Of a stretch of DNA of 64,000 bases, positions 8,551 to 15,985 are shown one piece after another. The stretch comes from CAZHNW01 sp942491575 (lineage in GTDB: Bacteria > Spirochaetota > UBA4802 > UBA5550). A model generated the notes under the pieces. The model had not been told where the DNA came from, searched no databases, and saw only the letters and a list, made by a program, of their open reading frames with translations. The translations under genes were made by a program, and so were the position numbers. Where the stretch lies: NCBI GenBank assembly GCA_942491575.1, contig CALOBT010000031.1:682001-746000 (forward strand), read 5' to 3'. Numbering within the stretch: the stretch's first letter is position 1; every line of letters begins with the position of its first letter.

Positions 8551-9885
8551 ATGTCTATTTCTTCAAATTTAATATACGGCGTAAATGATAAACCACCCCG
8601 GTGGGCAACAATTCTTGCTGGACTTCAGCATACATTTGTTATGTCCAGTACGCTGATTCTTCCGGTTGTAATTATCAGCGAAATAGGGGGAACGCAGCAG
8701 CAGATTCAGAGTGTTGTCAGTTTCACTATGATTGCAGCGGGTATTACCACCATTATCCAGTTTATCCGGGGGCCCGTTGGTTCAGGTTATCTCCTGCCAT
8801 ACCTTTCCGGAGTGCCGTATTTTTCCGCTTCGATGAGTGCAGCATGGATCGGTGGACTTCCCCTCCTGGCAGGAATGAGCATGATTGCCGGATCTTTTGA
8901 GTCACTGCTTTCCAGGGTGATCAGGAAGCTCCGCTTTCTTTTTCCTGCGGAGGTTACAGGTGTTGTTGTACTGATGGTGGGAGTTGCCCTGATACCTCTT
9001 GGGGCCTCCAACTTCATGGGGCTTGAAACTGATGAGGCCCTTTTTGAGATTCCCCATGTACTCCTGGGGGTGAGCACCCTCGCGATTATGGTAATTCTCA
9101 ATATCTGGGGCTCAGGGGCCCTTCGGGTCTACTGTGTTTTTATCGGTATGGTCACGGGTTACCTGATTGCATATTTTTCTGGGATTATGACGAACCTGGA
9201 TGTTGCCCGCCTCGGGGATGCCGGCTGGTTTGCCTTTCCCCAAATGACACACTCCAACCTCAGTTTCGATTCGTCCCTGCTGGCACCATTTCTCATTGCT
9301 GGTCTCTGTTCCAGCCTGAAGTCTGTCGGTGATATGATTACCTGCCAGAAGATAAATGATGACGACTGGAAAGAGCCTGACATGAAGAGTATCAGTAACG
9401 GGCTTCTTGCGGGTGGTATCGGAACATTTCTTTCCGGCGCATTGGGGGGGCTTGGTGTCGGATCATCCTCCAGTAATGTTGGGGTATCTGCCGCAACGGG
9501 GGCGACCAGCAGGTATATCGGAATCGCCGCAGGGGGCCTTTTTATAATTTTTGCCCTCTTTCCGAAGATAACCGCCCTCTTTGCATTGATGCCGAAACCG
9601 GTTATGGGTGCGATACTAATATTCGTAACCTGTTATATGATTACTGCGGGAATCCAGATATTATTGACCGTTGATATGAATATCCAGAAGATTTTTATTA
9701 TCGGAATTTCAGTAATTTTTGGTCTCAGTGTCGATATTCTTCCGAACCTGTGGGACTATGTTCCCCAGGGTATTAAACCTATTTTCAGTTCCAGTATGAC
9801 CCTTTCAACAATACTGGCCATTACCCTGACGCAGCTTTTTCTTATCGGTGATTTTATTAAGAGGAAGCTTAGTAAAGAAGCGTAA
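8551..9885 (+). CDS. NCS2 family xanthine/uracil-type nucleobase permease
   Basis: A 444-residue polytopic membrane protein with about 12-14 hydrophobic segments. Typical NCS2 features are the N-terminal 'YGVNDKPPRWATILAGLQH' (conserved P and QH), the pore-like SAAWIGG segment, and the GGLGVGSSSSNVGVSAATG region near 295-315, matching the family signature before transmembrane segment 9. It should be a proton-driven importer of xanthine, uric acid or uracil at the inner membrane; specificity is not readable. It follows the tandem-Cache gene by 3 bp and is closed by a perfect hairpin terminator. Confidence 0.9.
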   Translation: MSISSNLIYGVNDKPPRWATILAGLQHTFVMSSTLILPVVIISEIGGTQQQIQSVVSFTMIAAGITTIIQFIRGPVGSGYLLPYLSGVPYFSASMSAAWIGGLPLLAGMSMIAGSFESLLSRVIRKLRFLFPAEVTGVVVLMVGVALIPLGASNFMGLETDEALFEIPHVLLGVSTLAIMVILNIWGSGALRVYCVFIGMVTGYLIAYFSGIMTNLDVARLGDAGWFAFPQMTHSNLSFDSSLLAPFLIAGLCSSLKSVGDMITCQKINDDDWKEPDMKSISNGLLAGGIGTFLSGALGGLGVGSSSSNVGVSAATGATSRYIGIAAGGLFIIFALFPKITALFALMPKPVMGAILIFVTCYMITAGIQILLTVDMNIQKIFIIGISVIFGLSVDILPNLWDYVPQGIKPIFSSSMTLSTILAITLTQLFLIGDFIKRKLSKEA

Positions 9886-9888
9886 TCG

Positions 9889-9928
9889 TTTTCACTAGCC
9901 AGGGATTTAAACCCCTGGCTAGTGAAAA
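9889..9928. terminator. 16-bp perfect hairpin, bidirectional terminator
   Basis: TTTTCACTAGCCAGGG (9889-9904) and CCCTGGCTAGTGAAAA (9913-9928) are exact complements around an 8-base loop, with A and T tails on both sides. It follows the permease stop and contains the stop codon (TAG on the minus strand, 9919-9921) of the interrupted EEP gene. Its centre (CCAGGGATTTAAACCC) recurs at 44110-44125. Confidence 0.85.
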
Positions 9929-10454
9929 TATTCCGGCCTTTTTATTCCATGTCTGCTTAATCCCTTTAATGCAGACACTCCCTTGCTGTTTAACACACAG
10001 CTGGATAAAATACCGAGATGATCCGAAGATGTAACAAAAGAAGAAGAGCTGCCAGTGACATAAAAGTCTTCCGAATACATTATGTAATCGATGGGAACCT
10101 TTAAAAAACTGTTTGCGGGATATGTATTGAGAAGGTTCGTCCTTCCATCGGAAAGGGCAGTCTCATTTTTAAACTTTTTCATTATCCAGGACCAGGGAAC
10201 CGCGTTGAAATCTCCGGTTACTATTTTTGGTCCTTTAATATTGTTCACTATAGAAATCAAGGTATTGATCTGATTGTTGCGACGAATCAACTGTCCTTCA
10301 TTCAAGGGCGCATAGGAATGATAAGTGATAACTGTAACCTTTTTATTTTTTATAAAAATTTCTGAAATCAAAACTACTGTTTTATCGTAAGCGTCAAAAC
10401 AACTGCATCTTGACCAGCATGATATAGTTCTCCATAAAAAACAAGGAGAACTAT

Positions 10455-10763
10455 ATGAGTCGGAAAAATTCAACCCGAGATTACTGGCAGCAGCATTATC
10501 AGTTATTCAAAACAGCCAGCACAACACAACGCGAATACTGTAGACAAAATAACCTTGGCTACTGGACTTTCAATAAATGGAAAAGGCTATTTGATCAGGA
10601 AAATAAATCAACATCACTTCAGCAATTACCTGTTAAATATTATCCAGGAAAATCAGAAAAGTTGGAAATTATTCTTCAGGATGATCTAAAGATATTAATC
10701 CCTGATGATTTTTCTGAAAAAACACTGAGGAAAATCATATCAGCTCTGAGGGATGATTCATGA
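10455..10763 (+). CDS. tnpA: IS66 accessory protein TnpA
   Basis: A 102-residue small basic protein with the IS66 TnpA pattern: FKTASTTQREYCRQNNLGYWTFNKWKRL near the N-terminus is a helix-turn-helix similar to IS3 OrfA. AAGGAG precedes the ATG. Its stop overlaps the tnpB start (ATGA at 10760), indicating translational coupling. It is required for transposition in studied IS66 elements, but its exact role is not settled. Confidence 0.92.
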   Translation: MSRKNSTRDYWQQHYQLFKTASTTQREYCRQNNLGYWTFNKWKRLFDQENKSTSLQQLPVKYYPGKSEKLEIILQDDLKILIPDDFSEKTLRKIISALRDDS

Positions 10764-11107
10764 AAATCAACTGGGAAGATGTTAAGATATTTTTAAAACC
10801 AGGGCCTACTGATATGAGAAAACAGATCAATGGCCTGACAGTGTTAATCCAGGAAGAGCTGCAACATGATCCATTTACTGGAAACCTTTATGTTTTCTGC
10901 AACAGAAATAGACGCAGATTAAAAATCATTTACTGGGATAGAAATGGTTTCTGCATGTGGCTCAAAAGACTGGAAGAAGAGAAGTTTCCCTGGCCAAAGA
11001 ATGCTGATGAATGCAGAGAGATTACAGAGAAGCAGCTTGAGATGCTTTTTGATGGCATCAATTTTTTTAGTGCTCACAAAAAATTAAATTATTCCTCGGT
11101 TTCATAA
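10760..11107 (+). CDS. tnpB: IS66 accessory protein TnpB (Orf2)
   Basis: 115 residues. GPTDMRKQINGLTVLIQEELQHDP, LYVFCNRNRRRLKIIYWDRNGFCMWLKRLE and FPWPKN are the standard IS66 Orf2 motifs, and the length is typical. It overlaps tnpA by 4 bp and precedes tnpC by 42 bp. Confidence 0.96.
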   Translation: MKINWEDVKIFLKPGPTDMRKQINGLTVLIQEELQHDPFTGNLYVFCNRNRRRLKIIYWDRNGFCMWLKRLEEEKFPWPKNADECREITEKQLEMLFDGINFFSAHKKLNYSSVS

Positions 11108-11149
11108 AAAAGTAGTATTAATTATTTTTCATTTCTTCATGATGGATTC

Positions 11150-12745
11150 ATGAGTATTAACAAAAACAACCTTCCGGACGATTATGAAAAGTTAAAAGAT
11201 ATAATTATCAATCTTTCAAACGAAAAAAAGGAAGCATACTCAAAGCTTGAGGAAGAACATACCTCTCTAAAGGAAGAACATTCATACCTTCAAGAAAAAT
11301 ACAAATCTCTTCAGCGAATGCTCTATGGGAAAAAGAGTGAAAAGCTTACCCCTGAAGATGAGAACCAGATGCGTCTTTTCAATGAAGCAGAAGATGGTTC
11401 CTGTGAAGAAAATGAACCGGCTAAACAGGCAGAAAAAGCAACTGACGTAAAAGGCCATACCCGCAAAATACGGGGTAGAAAGCCTTTGCCAGCCTATATT
11501 GATAGAGAAGAAATCATCCATGATCTTTCAGACGAAGAGAAAGCATGTCCATGTTGTGGCAAAGAACGCCCGACCATTGGAGAAGTAACATCTGAAGAAC
11601 TCGATATTATCCCTCCAAAGATGATTGTTAACAAGCACATCAGAAAGAAGTATGGCCCCTGTGCCTGTGAAGGATTTGAAATTGAAGAAATTCCTGAAAT
11701 AAAAATAGCAACTATGCCACCACGGCTTATCCCTCAGGGAATTGCCAGTGCCGGATTAGTTGCTTATACAGTAACAGCAAAATTCTGTGACGCGTTGCCC
11801 TTTTTCCGGCAGTCAAAAATATTTGAACGGCTGGATATTGAATTATCAAGGGCGACTTTGTGTAACTGGTCTCTTCTTGCAGCTGAGAAGTGTAAACCAC
11901 TAATTGATCTTATGGTTGATGAGATAAGAGGTGGGCCCGTAATTAGAATGGATGAAACATCTTTGCAGGTTCTTAGAGAACCGGGAAGGAAAGCAGAGAG
12001 CAAGTCATACATGTGGGTCACCATGGGATATACTCCAGAGGAAAAACCATTGGTGCTCTACCAGTATCACCCAACCCGGTCTGGCGAAATTCCCGACAAG
12101 TTTCTTAAAGAATATACTGGTTACCTGCAAACTGATGGATATGCTGGCTATAATAAGGCTTCAGAAAAAGATTCCATTTTTCATGTAGGCTGCTTTGCCC
12201 ATGCCCGAAGATACTTTGAACAGGCATATAAGCTGAATAAGAAGTCCAAGGTGGGTTTCAAAGGTATGGATTACATCAAGAAGATATATGCTATTGAAAA
12301 AAAGTTGAGACAAGCGAATCTCTCTGCTGAAAAATTCGTTGAAACGCGCAAGAAAGAAATTACTCCTCTACTTGATGCCTTTTATAACTGGCTGCAAACT
12401 CAGGTCGATTCTGTGACACCTAAAAGCAAGGCTGGTGAAGCTATCAGGTATACGCTGGATCAATGGGATAAACTAATCAAATATGTTGATCATTATCTAT
12501 TGACACCTGACAATAATCTTACCGAGAATGCAATCAGACCATTTGTAATGGGACGGAAAAACTGGTTGTTTTCAAATACTCCCAGAGGCGCTCATTCCAG
12601 TGCGATTCTTTACAGCCTCGTAGAATCGGCCAGGGCTAATGGTCTGGAGCCATATAAATATCTGAAATTTATCTTTGAGGAACTGCCTCTTGCTGAATCA
12701 AAAGATGATTACAGGGCCCTGCTGCCCGACAGGGTTGTACTGTAG
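11150..12745 (+). CDS. tnpC: IS66 DDE transposase TnpC
   Basis: 531 residues, full length. An N-terminal coiled coil (about 10-60) leads to the KKSEKLTPEDENQ leucine-zipper-type segment. A zinc-binding CPCCGKERPTIGE follows near 140. The DDE catalytic core shows Asp in IRMDETSLQVL (about 267), Asp in LQTDGYAGYN (about 325) and Glu in NLTENAIRPF (about 460), ending with the RANGLEPYKYL C-terminal tail. No frameshift or stop interrupts it. The stop codon lies 16 bp from the right end of the element. Confidence 0.97.
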   Translation: MSINKNNLPDDYEKLKDIIINLSNEKKEAYSKLEEEHTSLKEEHSYLQEKYKSLQRMLYGKKSEKLTPEDENQMRLFNEAEDGSCEENEPAKQAEKATDVKGHTRKIRGRKPLPAYIDREEIIHDLSDEEKACPCCGKERPTIGEVTSEELDIIPPKMIVNKHIRKKYGPCACEGFEIEEIPEIKIATMPPRLIPQGIASAGLVAYTVTAKFCDALPFFRQSKIFERLDIELSRATLCNWSLLAAEKCKPLIDLMVDEIRGGPVIRMDETSLQVLREPGRKAESKSYMWVTMGYTPEEKPLVLYQYHPTRSGEIPDKFLKEYTGYLQTDGYAGYNKASEKDSIFHVGCFAHARRYFEQAYKLNKKSKVGFKGMDYIKKIYAIEKKLRQANLSAEKFVETRKKEITPLLDAFYNWLQTQVDSVTPKSKAGEAIRYTLDQWDKLIKYVDHYLLTPDNNLTENAIRPFVMGRKNWLFSNTPRGAHSSAILYSLVESARANGLEPYKYLKFIFEELPLAESKDDYRALLPDRVVL

Positions 12746-13387
12746 TTTATTTGACGCTTACGTTTTATCTATTGTTTTAGTTGAATAATTAATGATGGGA
12801 TATCTGGAATATAGAGATATTCCAAAATAGGTTCCAGGCATTGATACCGAGTAGGGATATTTATTTTTCATTCTAAGTTTAAGGTTTCCCTCCCAGTTGC
12901 TGCTGATTTCATGCAGTGTAATAATATGTGGATTCTTTTTTAGAATCGTGTTTATGACATTTCTTTTTTGCCGGTTATATACATAGACATTCAGATGAAG
13001 TAGGGATATTTCCTTTGCCGATTTATGATTACTGCTGGTAAGATTGATAAGGTTAATTGTGTTGCTGAATATTACGATTGTTGTTAAAAGGAATACCATC
13101 AGTCCTGAGAGGACAACTGCTGACCTGGTTAATGACAATAATACAATACCAGTAATTATACCCGCCAGAAGTATATAGACCGCCGCGGAGATAATTAACT
13201 CGAAAAACAGATTATTATGTTCCGGGTAAATCAGAATAATAAATATTATCGAAGTTGCAGTATAAAAATATTTTATCCATCCAGGCAATTTTATCTTCAT
13301 TATGGTCTCTCCTGATTAAATAAAAAGAATCTTATTACCCTGAATGTAATTTACCTGTGTGAAAAGATTATGAAATTTCCATGAAGC

Positions 13388-13435
13388 CCCCCCTGTTGTA
13401 GCGGCGGGTCGCGACCTGCCGCTACAATTGGGGGG
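13388..13435. repeat. REP-like GC-rich palindrome
   Basis: A run of C, then TTGTAGCGGC (13396-13405), a centre containing GGTCGCGACC, then GCCGCTACAA (13418-13427) and a run of G. The whole stretch folds into one long hairpin with a single G-T pair. It is much more GC-rich than the surrounding intergenic DNA. Such 'GTAGCGGC...GCCGCTAC' palindromes recur between genes in many bacteria. Here it lies between the EEP pseudogene start and the D-aminoacylase gene and is not placed as a terminator of either. Confidence 0.6.
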
Positions 13436-13515
13436 TACAGATTGCTGTTGACATTTTTTCACTTTTGTGCACCATAATGCCAAATATACAGTAAAATCTT
13501 ACAGCGGAGGGCGCT

Positions 13516-15300
13516 ATGAATATTGAAAATATTTCACGCAGAAGATTTCTCATCAATAGCATCAAGGCGGCAGTTGCTGCATTTTTTCTTCCCCAGGTGG
13601 GATGCAGTGATGATGCAAAAACCGGCTTTACCGCCAAAAAGAAATTATTAAAAAAGACCTCCCTTCCCGATAAAAGGAAAAAAATAACCATTGCCGGTGG
13701 AGCAAAAAAGATTCTCCTTAAAAACGGACTCATTGTTGACGGTTCCGGTAAAAAAGCCTTCCGGGGAGATCTTCTCATTAATGGGGATAAAATTGATTTA
13801 ATCACTCCTCATTCCGTTGCCTTCAGCGGTAAAACCATCGATTGTACCGGGAAGGTTATTTCTCCCGGTTTTATTGATGCCCATTCACACATGGACAGGC
13901 TGATGCCGGCACAGGAATACCCCCAGCTTTCCACCTGCTTCACTGAACAGGGGGTTACGACCTTCGTAGCGGGGAACTGCGGTTTCGGCATGGGGGGATT
14001 CAAAAAAAACAGCCCCCACATGGATATGCTGAAAAAACGAACCGGTAAACTCTACGACCTGAAGTGGCGTACCATGGATGAATATTTCAGTCACCTGAAA
14101 AGTATCGGTGTTACCCATAACATGGCAACCCTTGCGGGGCATGGAACAACCCGTACATCCATCCGCGGATTCAAGGCTGATCCGATGTCAAAGGATGAGA
14201 TGAAGGAAATGCTTTACCTCCTGGAGGAGGCTATGGATCATGGGGCCTGCGGTGTATCCTTCGGCCTCCAGTATGAGCCGGGGATTTTTGCAACCATGGA
14301 TGAGATGAAGGCGATAGCACATCTGGTGAAGAAAAAAGATAAAGTTGTCACCTCTCACATGAAGGCCTATTCGAAGGTTTCCGGAACCTATCCGTTGAAG
14401 TTTTTCGGACGGCCCCACAATCTCCTCGCCATCGATGACATGATTGCCCTGACAAAGGAAACGGGTGTGCGTATGCAGCTGTCACACCTGATTTTTGTCG
14501 GCGCCAGGACATGGGATACATGCGGCGACGCATTGACACTTGTAGACGGCGCGAGAAAAAGCGGACTCGATATAATGTTCGATACATACGCCTATCACTG
14601 CGGAACCTCCGTCATCAATGTTTTTATGCCAGAGTGGTTTCTTGCGGAGGTTCCCCATGTATACAACGATACATGGAAAATGCTGAAGCTCCGGGCAGAA
14701 CTGGAATTTATTGTCTATGCCCTCGGTTTCGGTTACCAGGATATACAGATTATCAATGCGAACAATCCCGAATTGAATAAATACAACGGCATGTTTCTGA
14801 AAGAGATTGCGGCACAGAGGGGTATGTCCCAGTTTGATAACTTCATTGATTTCGCCCGAAAAAGTAATGGCATTGCAAAGGTTCTGAATCACCGCTACAG
14901 CAGCCCTGACAATGTCCATACCATGATGCAGCATCCCGCATCCCTCTTCATGACGGATGCAACCCCCTACCTGAAGGGGGCCCAGAATCCCGGCAGTTAT
15001 GGCAACTTCCCCCTCTTTCTCCAGTATGCCCGGGACCGGGGACTTCTTTCCCTGGAAGAGGCGATACATAAAATGACCGGGGCGTCGGCGGTGCGTTTCA
15101 ACCTGAAAAAGCGGGGTCTTTTGCAGAAGGGATATTTTGCCGACATCACTGTTTTTGACTGGGGGGAAGTCAGGGACAACAACACTTCCACCAGAACAGA
15201 CATGTGTCCTTCAGGTATGGAGGCGGTTTTTATCAATGGAAAGCAGGTTCTGAAAAACGGAAAGGCCCAGGGAAACCCTAAGGCGGGCGTCCTTATTTGA
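13516..15300 (+). CDS. Tat-exported lipoprotein N-acyl-D-amino-acid deacylase (amidohydrolase superfamily)
   Basis: 594 residues. The N-terminus has a twin-arginine motif, SRRRFLINS (about 7-15), followed by a hydrophobic stretch ending in LPQVGC, so it should be exported folded by Tat and then lipidated at Cys30 (inference). The enzyme domain starts near residue 70 (LLKNGLIVDGSG). GFIDAHSHMD near 118 gives the first two metal-binding histidines. LAGHGTTR near 206 and SHLIF near 322 give further likely ligands, and the C-terminal FADITVFDW closes the composite beta-sandwich. D-aminoacylases release D-amino acids from N-acyl forms. GGAGGGCGCT lies before the ATG. An unlinked regulator follows, so it is probably monocistronic. 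Confidence 0.85.
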   Translation: MNIENISRRRFLINSIKAAVAAFFLPQVGCSDDAKTGFTAKKKLLKKTSLPDKRKKITIAGGAKKILLKNGLIVDGSGKKAFRGDLLINGDKIDLITPHSVAFSGKTIDCTGKVISPGFIDAHSHMDRLMPAQEYPQLSTCFTEQGVTTFVAGNCGFGMGGFKKNSPHMDMLKKRTGKLYDLKWRTMDEYFSHLKSIGVTHNMATLAGHGTTRTSIRGFKADPMSKDEMKEMLYLLEEAMDHGACGVSFGLQYEPGIFATMDEMKAIAHLVKKKDKVVTSHMKAYSKVSGTYPLKFFGRPHNLLAIDDMIALTKETGVRMQLSHLIFVGARTWDTCGDALTLVDGARKSGLDIMFDTYAYHCGTSVINVFMPEWFLAEVPHVYNDTWKMLKLRAELEFIVYALGFGYQDIQIINANNPELNKYNGMFLKEIAAQRGMSQFDNFIDFARKSNGIAKVLNHRYSSPDNVHTMMQHPASLFMTDATPYLKGAQNPGSYGNFPLFLQYARDRGLLSLEEAIHKMTGASAVRFNLKKRGLLQKGYFADITVFDWGEVRDNNTSTRTDMCPSGMEAVFINGKQVLKNGKAQGNPKAGVLI

Positions 15301-15378
15301 TTTTCGGGAGCAATAATCCCAGGTATAGTTTCCAGAGAGTGAAGAAAGGCGGGATATAAAAGGAAGTTTAAAATCCGA

Positions 15379-15407
15379 CTCCCCGGTTCAGTGGCGAAGC
15401 CGGGGAG
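15379..15407. terminator. Hairpin downstream of the D-aminoacylase gene
   Basis: CTCCCCGG (15379-15386) pairs with CCGGGGAG (15400-15407), with the loop also able to pair (GGTTC/GAAGCC). It lies 80 bp after the stop codon and before the marR promoter. No long T-run follows, so termination strength is uncertain. Confidence 0.5.
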
Positions 15408-15447
15408 CCCTTTCATAAACCTGAAATTAAAAAAAAGACTTCCTTAC

Positions 15448-15492
15448 TTGACAAAAATGAATTTTTTTGTATCTTGTTAGGAATAACCTAAC
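15448..15492 (+). promoter_or_regulatory. marR promoter with overlapping TTAGG/CCTAA operator
   Basis: TTGACA (15448-15453) and TATCTT (15470-15475) are spaced by 16 bases and form a good sigma-70 promoter. Immediately downstream lies the perfect palindrome GTTAGG-AATAA-CCTAAC (15476-15492), placed to block the start of transcription. The GTG start of the MarR gene is 20 bp further on. A related site precedes lon, so MarR probably represses itself and lon (inference). Confidence 0.65.
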
Positions 15493-15511
15493 TAATTAAA
15501 TATAGGAAACT

Positions 15512-15931
15512 GTGAAATCGAAACGGGATAAATTGTTTGAAGCCTATGAGCAGCTTGTTAAGGTGAGTGGTGACTGTGCCTGCGAAATATCAAAGGAATG
15601 TGCTCTGTCTGAGTTAACAGTTAAACAGATAGAGTATTTAAAGTTAATCGATCGCTATGGCGATGTAACATTCAGCAAGCTTGCAGAGGTAACACAAAAT
15701 TCAAAGCCTACAATAACCGAAATGATCAATCGGTTTCTATCTTTGAACTGTGTTTTTAAAGAGAAGTCTTGTGATGATGGTCGCGTTTCATATATTCATC
15801 TGACGGAGCAGGGCAGGCGTATTGCCAGGCACGAAGAGATTACAGTGTACAGGGTTGTAGACAGAATAATGAATTCATTAAGTGACAGTGAAATCGAAAT
15901 GCTCATTACCCTGTTTAAAAAGGTTCGTTAA
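15512..15931 (+). CDS. MarR family transcriptional regulator
   Basis: A 139-residue protein with a GTG start at 15512 behind AGGAAA. The winged helix-turn-helix reads LSELTVKQIEYLKLIDRYGDVTFSKLAEV, then TQNSKPTITEMINRFLS as the recognition helix and DGRVSYIHLTEQGRRIA as the wing. CACEISKECALS near the N-terminus has three cysteines, which could make it redox- or metal-responsive; this is only a suggestion. It is followed by lon after 54 bp, and both genes carry TTAGG/CCTAA palindromes upstream. Confidence 0.9.
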   Translation: MKSKRDKLFEAYEQLVKVSGDCACEISKECALSELTVKQIEYLKLIDRYGDVTFSKLAEVTQNSKPTITEMINRFLSLNCVFKEKSCDDGRVSYIHLTEQGRRIARHEEITVYRVVDRIMNSLSDSEIEMLITLFKKVR

Positions 15932-15949
15932 ATTTTTTTAAACATATAC

Positions 15950-15968
15950 TTAGGTAAAGTAAACCTAA
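15950..15968 (+). promoter_or_regulatory. Operator-like palindrome upstream of lon
   Basis: TTAGGT (15950-15955) and ACCTAA (15963-15968) form an inverted repeat with a 7-base centre. The downstream half continues as AACCTAACTAAT, identical over 12 bases to the downstream half of the marR operator (15485-15496). The spacing between TTAGG and CCTAA is 9 here and 5 at marR. Confidence 0.55.
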
Positions 15969-15985
15969 CTAATAGTGGAGGTCCC

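Larger units (their letters stand above)
10387..12761 (+). mobile_element. IS66 family insertion sequence (complete)
   Basis: A 2375-bp element. It starts with GTAAGCGTCAAA (10387-10398) and ends with its exact complement TTTGACGCTTAC (12750-12761); the match becomes imperfect further inward. The flanks carry the 8-bp duplication GTTTTATC (10379-10386 and 12762-12769), the size expected for IS66. It contains intact tnpA, tnpB and tnpC genes in order. Perfect duplication and undamaged genes argue for a recent, possibly active copy. Confidence 0.97.
9919..13300 (-). pseudogene. Endonuclease/exonuclease/phosphatase (EEP) family membrane protein, split by IS66
   Basis: The N-terminal part reads from ATG 13300 (AGGAG upstream) to the insertion point at 12762; the C-terminal part reads from 10378 to TAG at 9919. 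Removing the IS and one copy of the GTTTTATC duplication joins them in one frame of 333 codons (332 residues). The N-terminus has three hydrophobic helices (about 10-85). The EEP domain follows with LHLNVYVYNR, LHEISSNW (catalytic Glu), TGDFNAVPWS (Asp/Asn), PIDYIMYS and SSDHLGI (Asp-His). Such proteins cleave nucleic acids or phosphoesters; the substrate is unknown. The catalytic motifs are split between the two halves, so the gene is presumably inactive. The break looks recent because both halves have no other damage. Confidence 0.92.

Noticed and set aside
10455..12745. IS66 genes as cargo of a larger transposon
   Set aside because: The 8-bp duplication and inverted ends tightly bracket only the three IS genes.
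14482..15069. 195-residue open frame on the minus strand
   Set aside because: Antisense to the D-aminoacylase catalytic domain.
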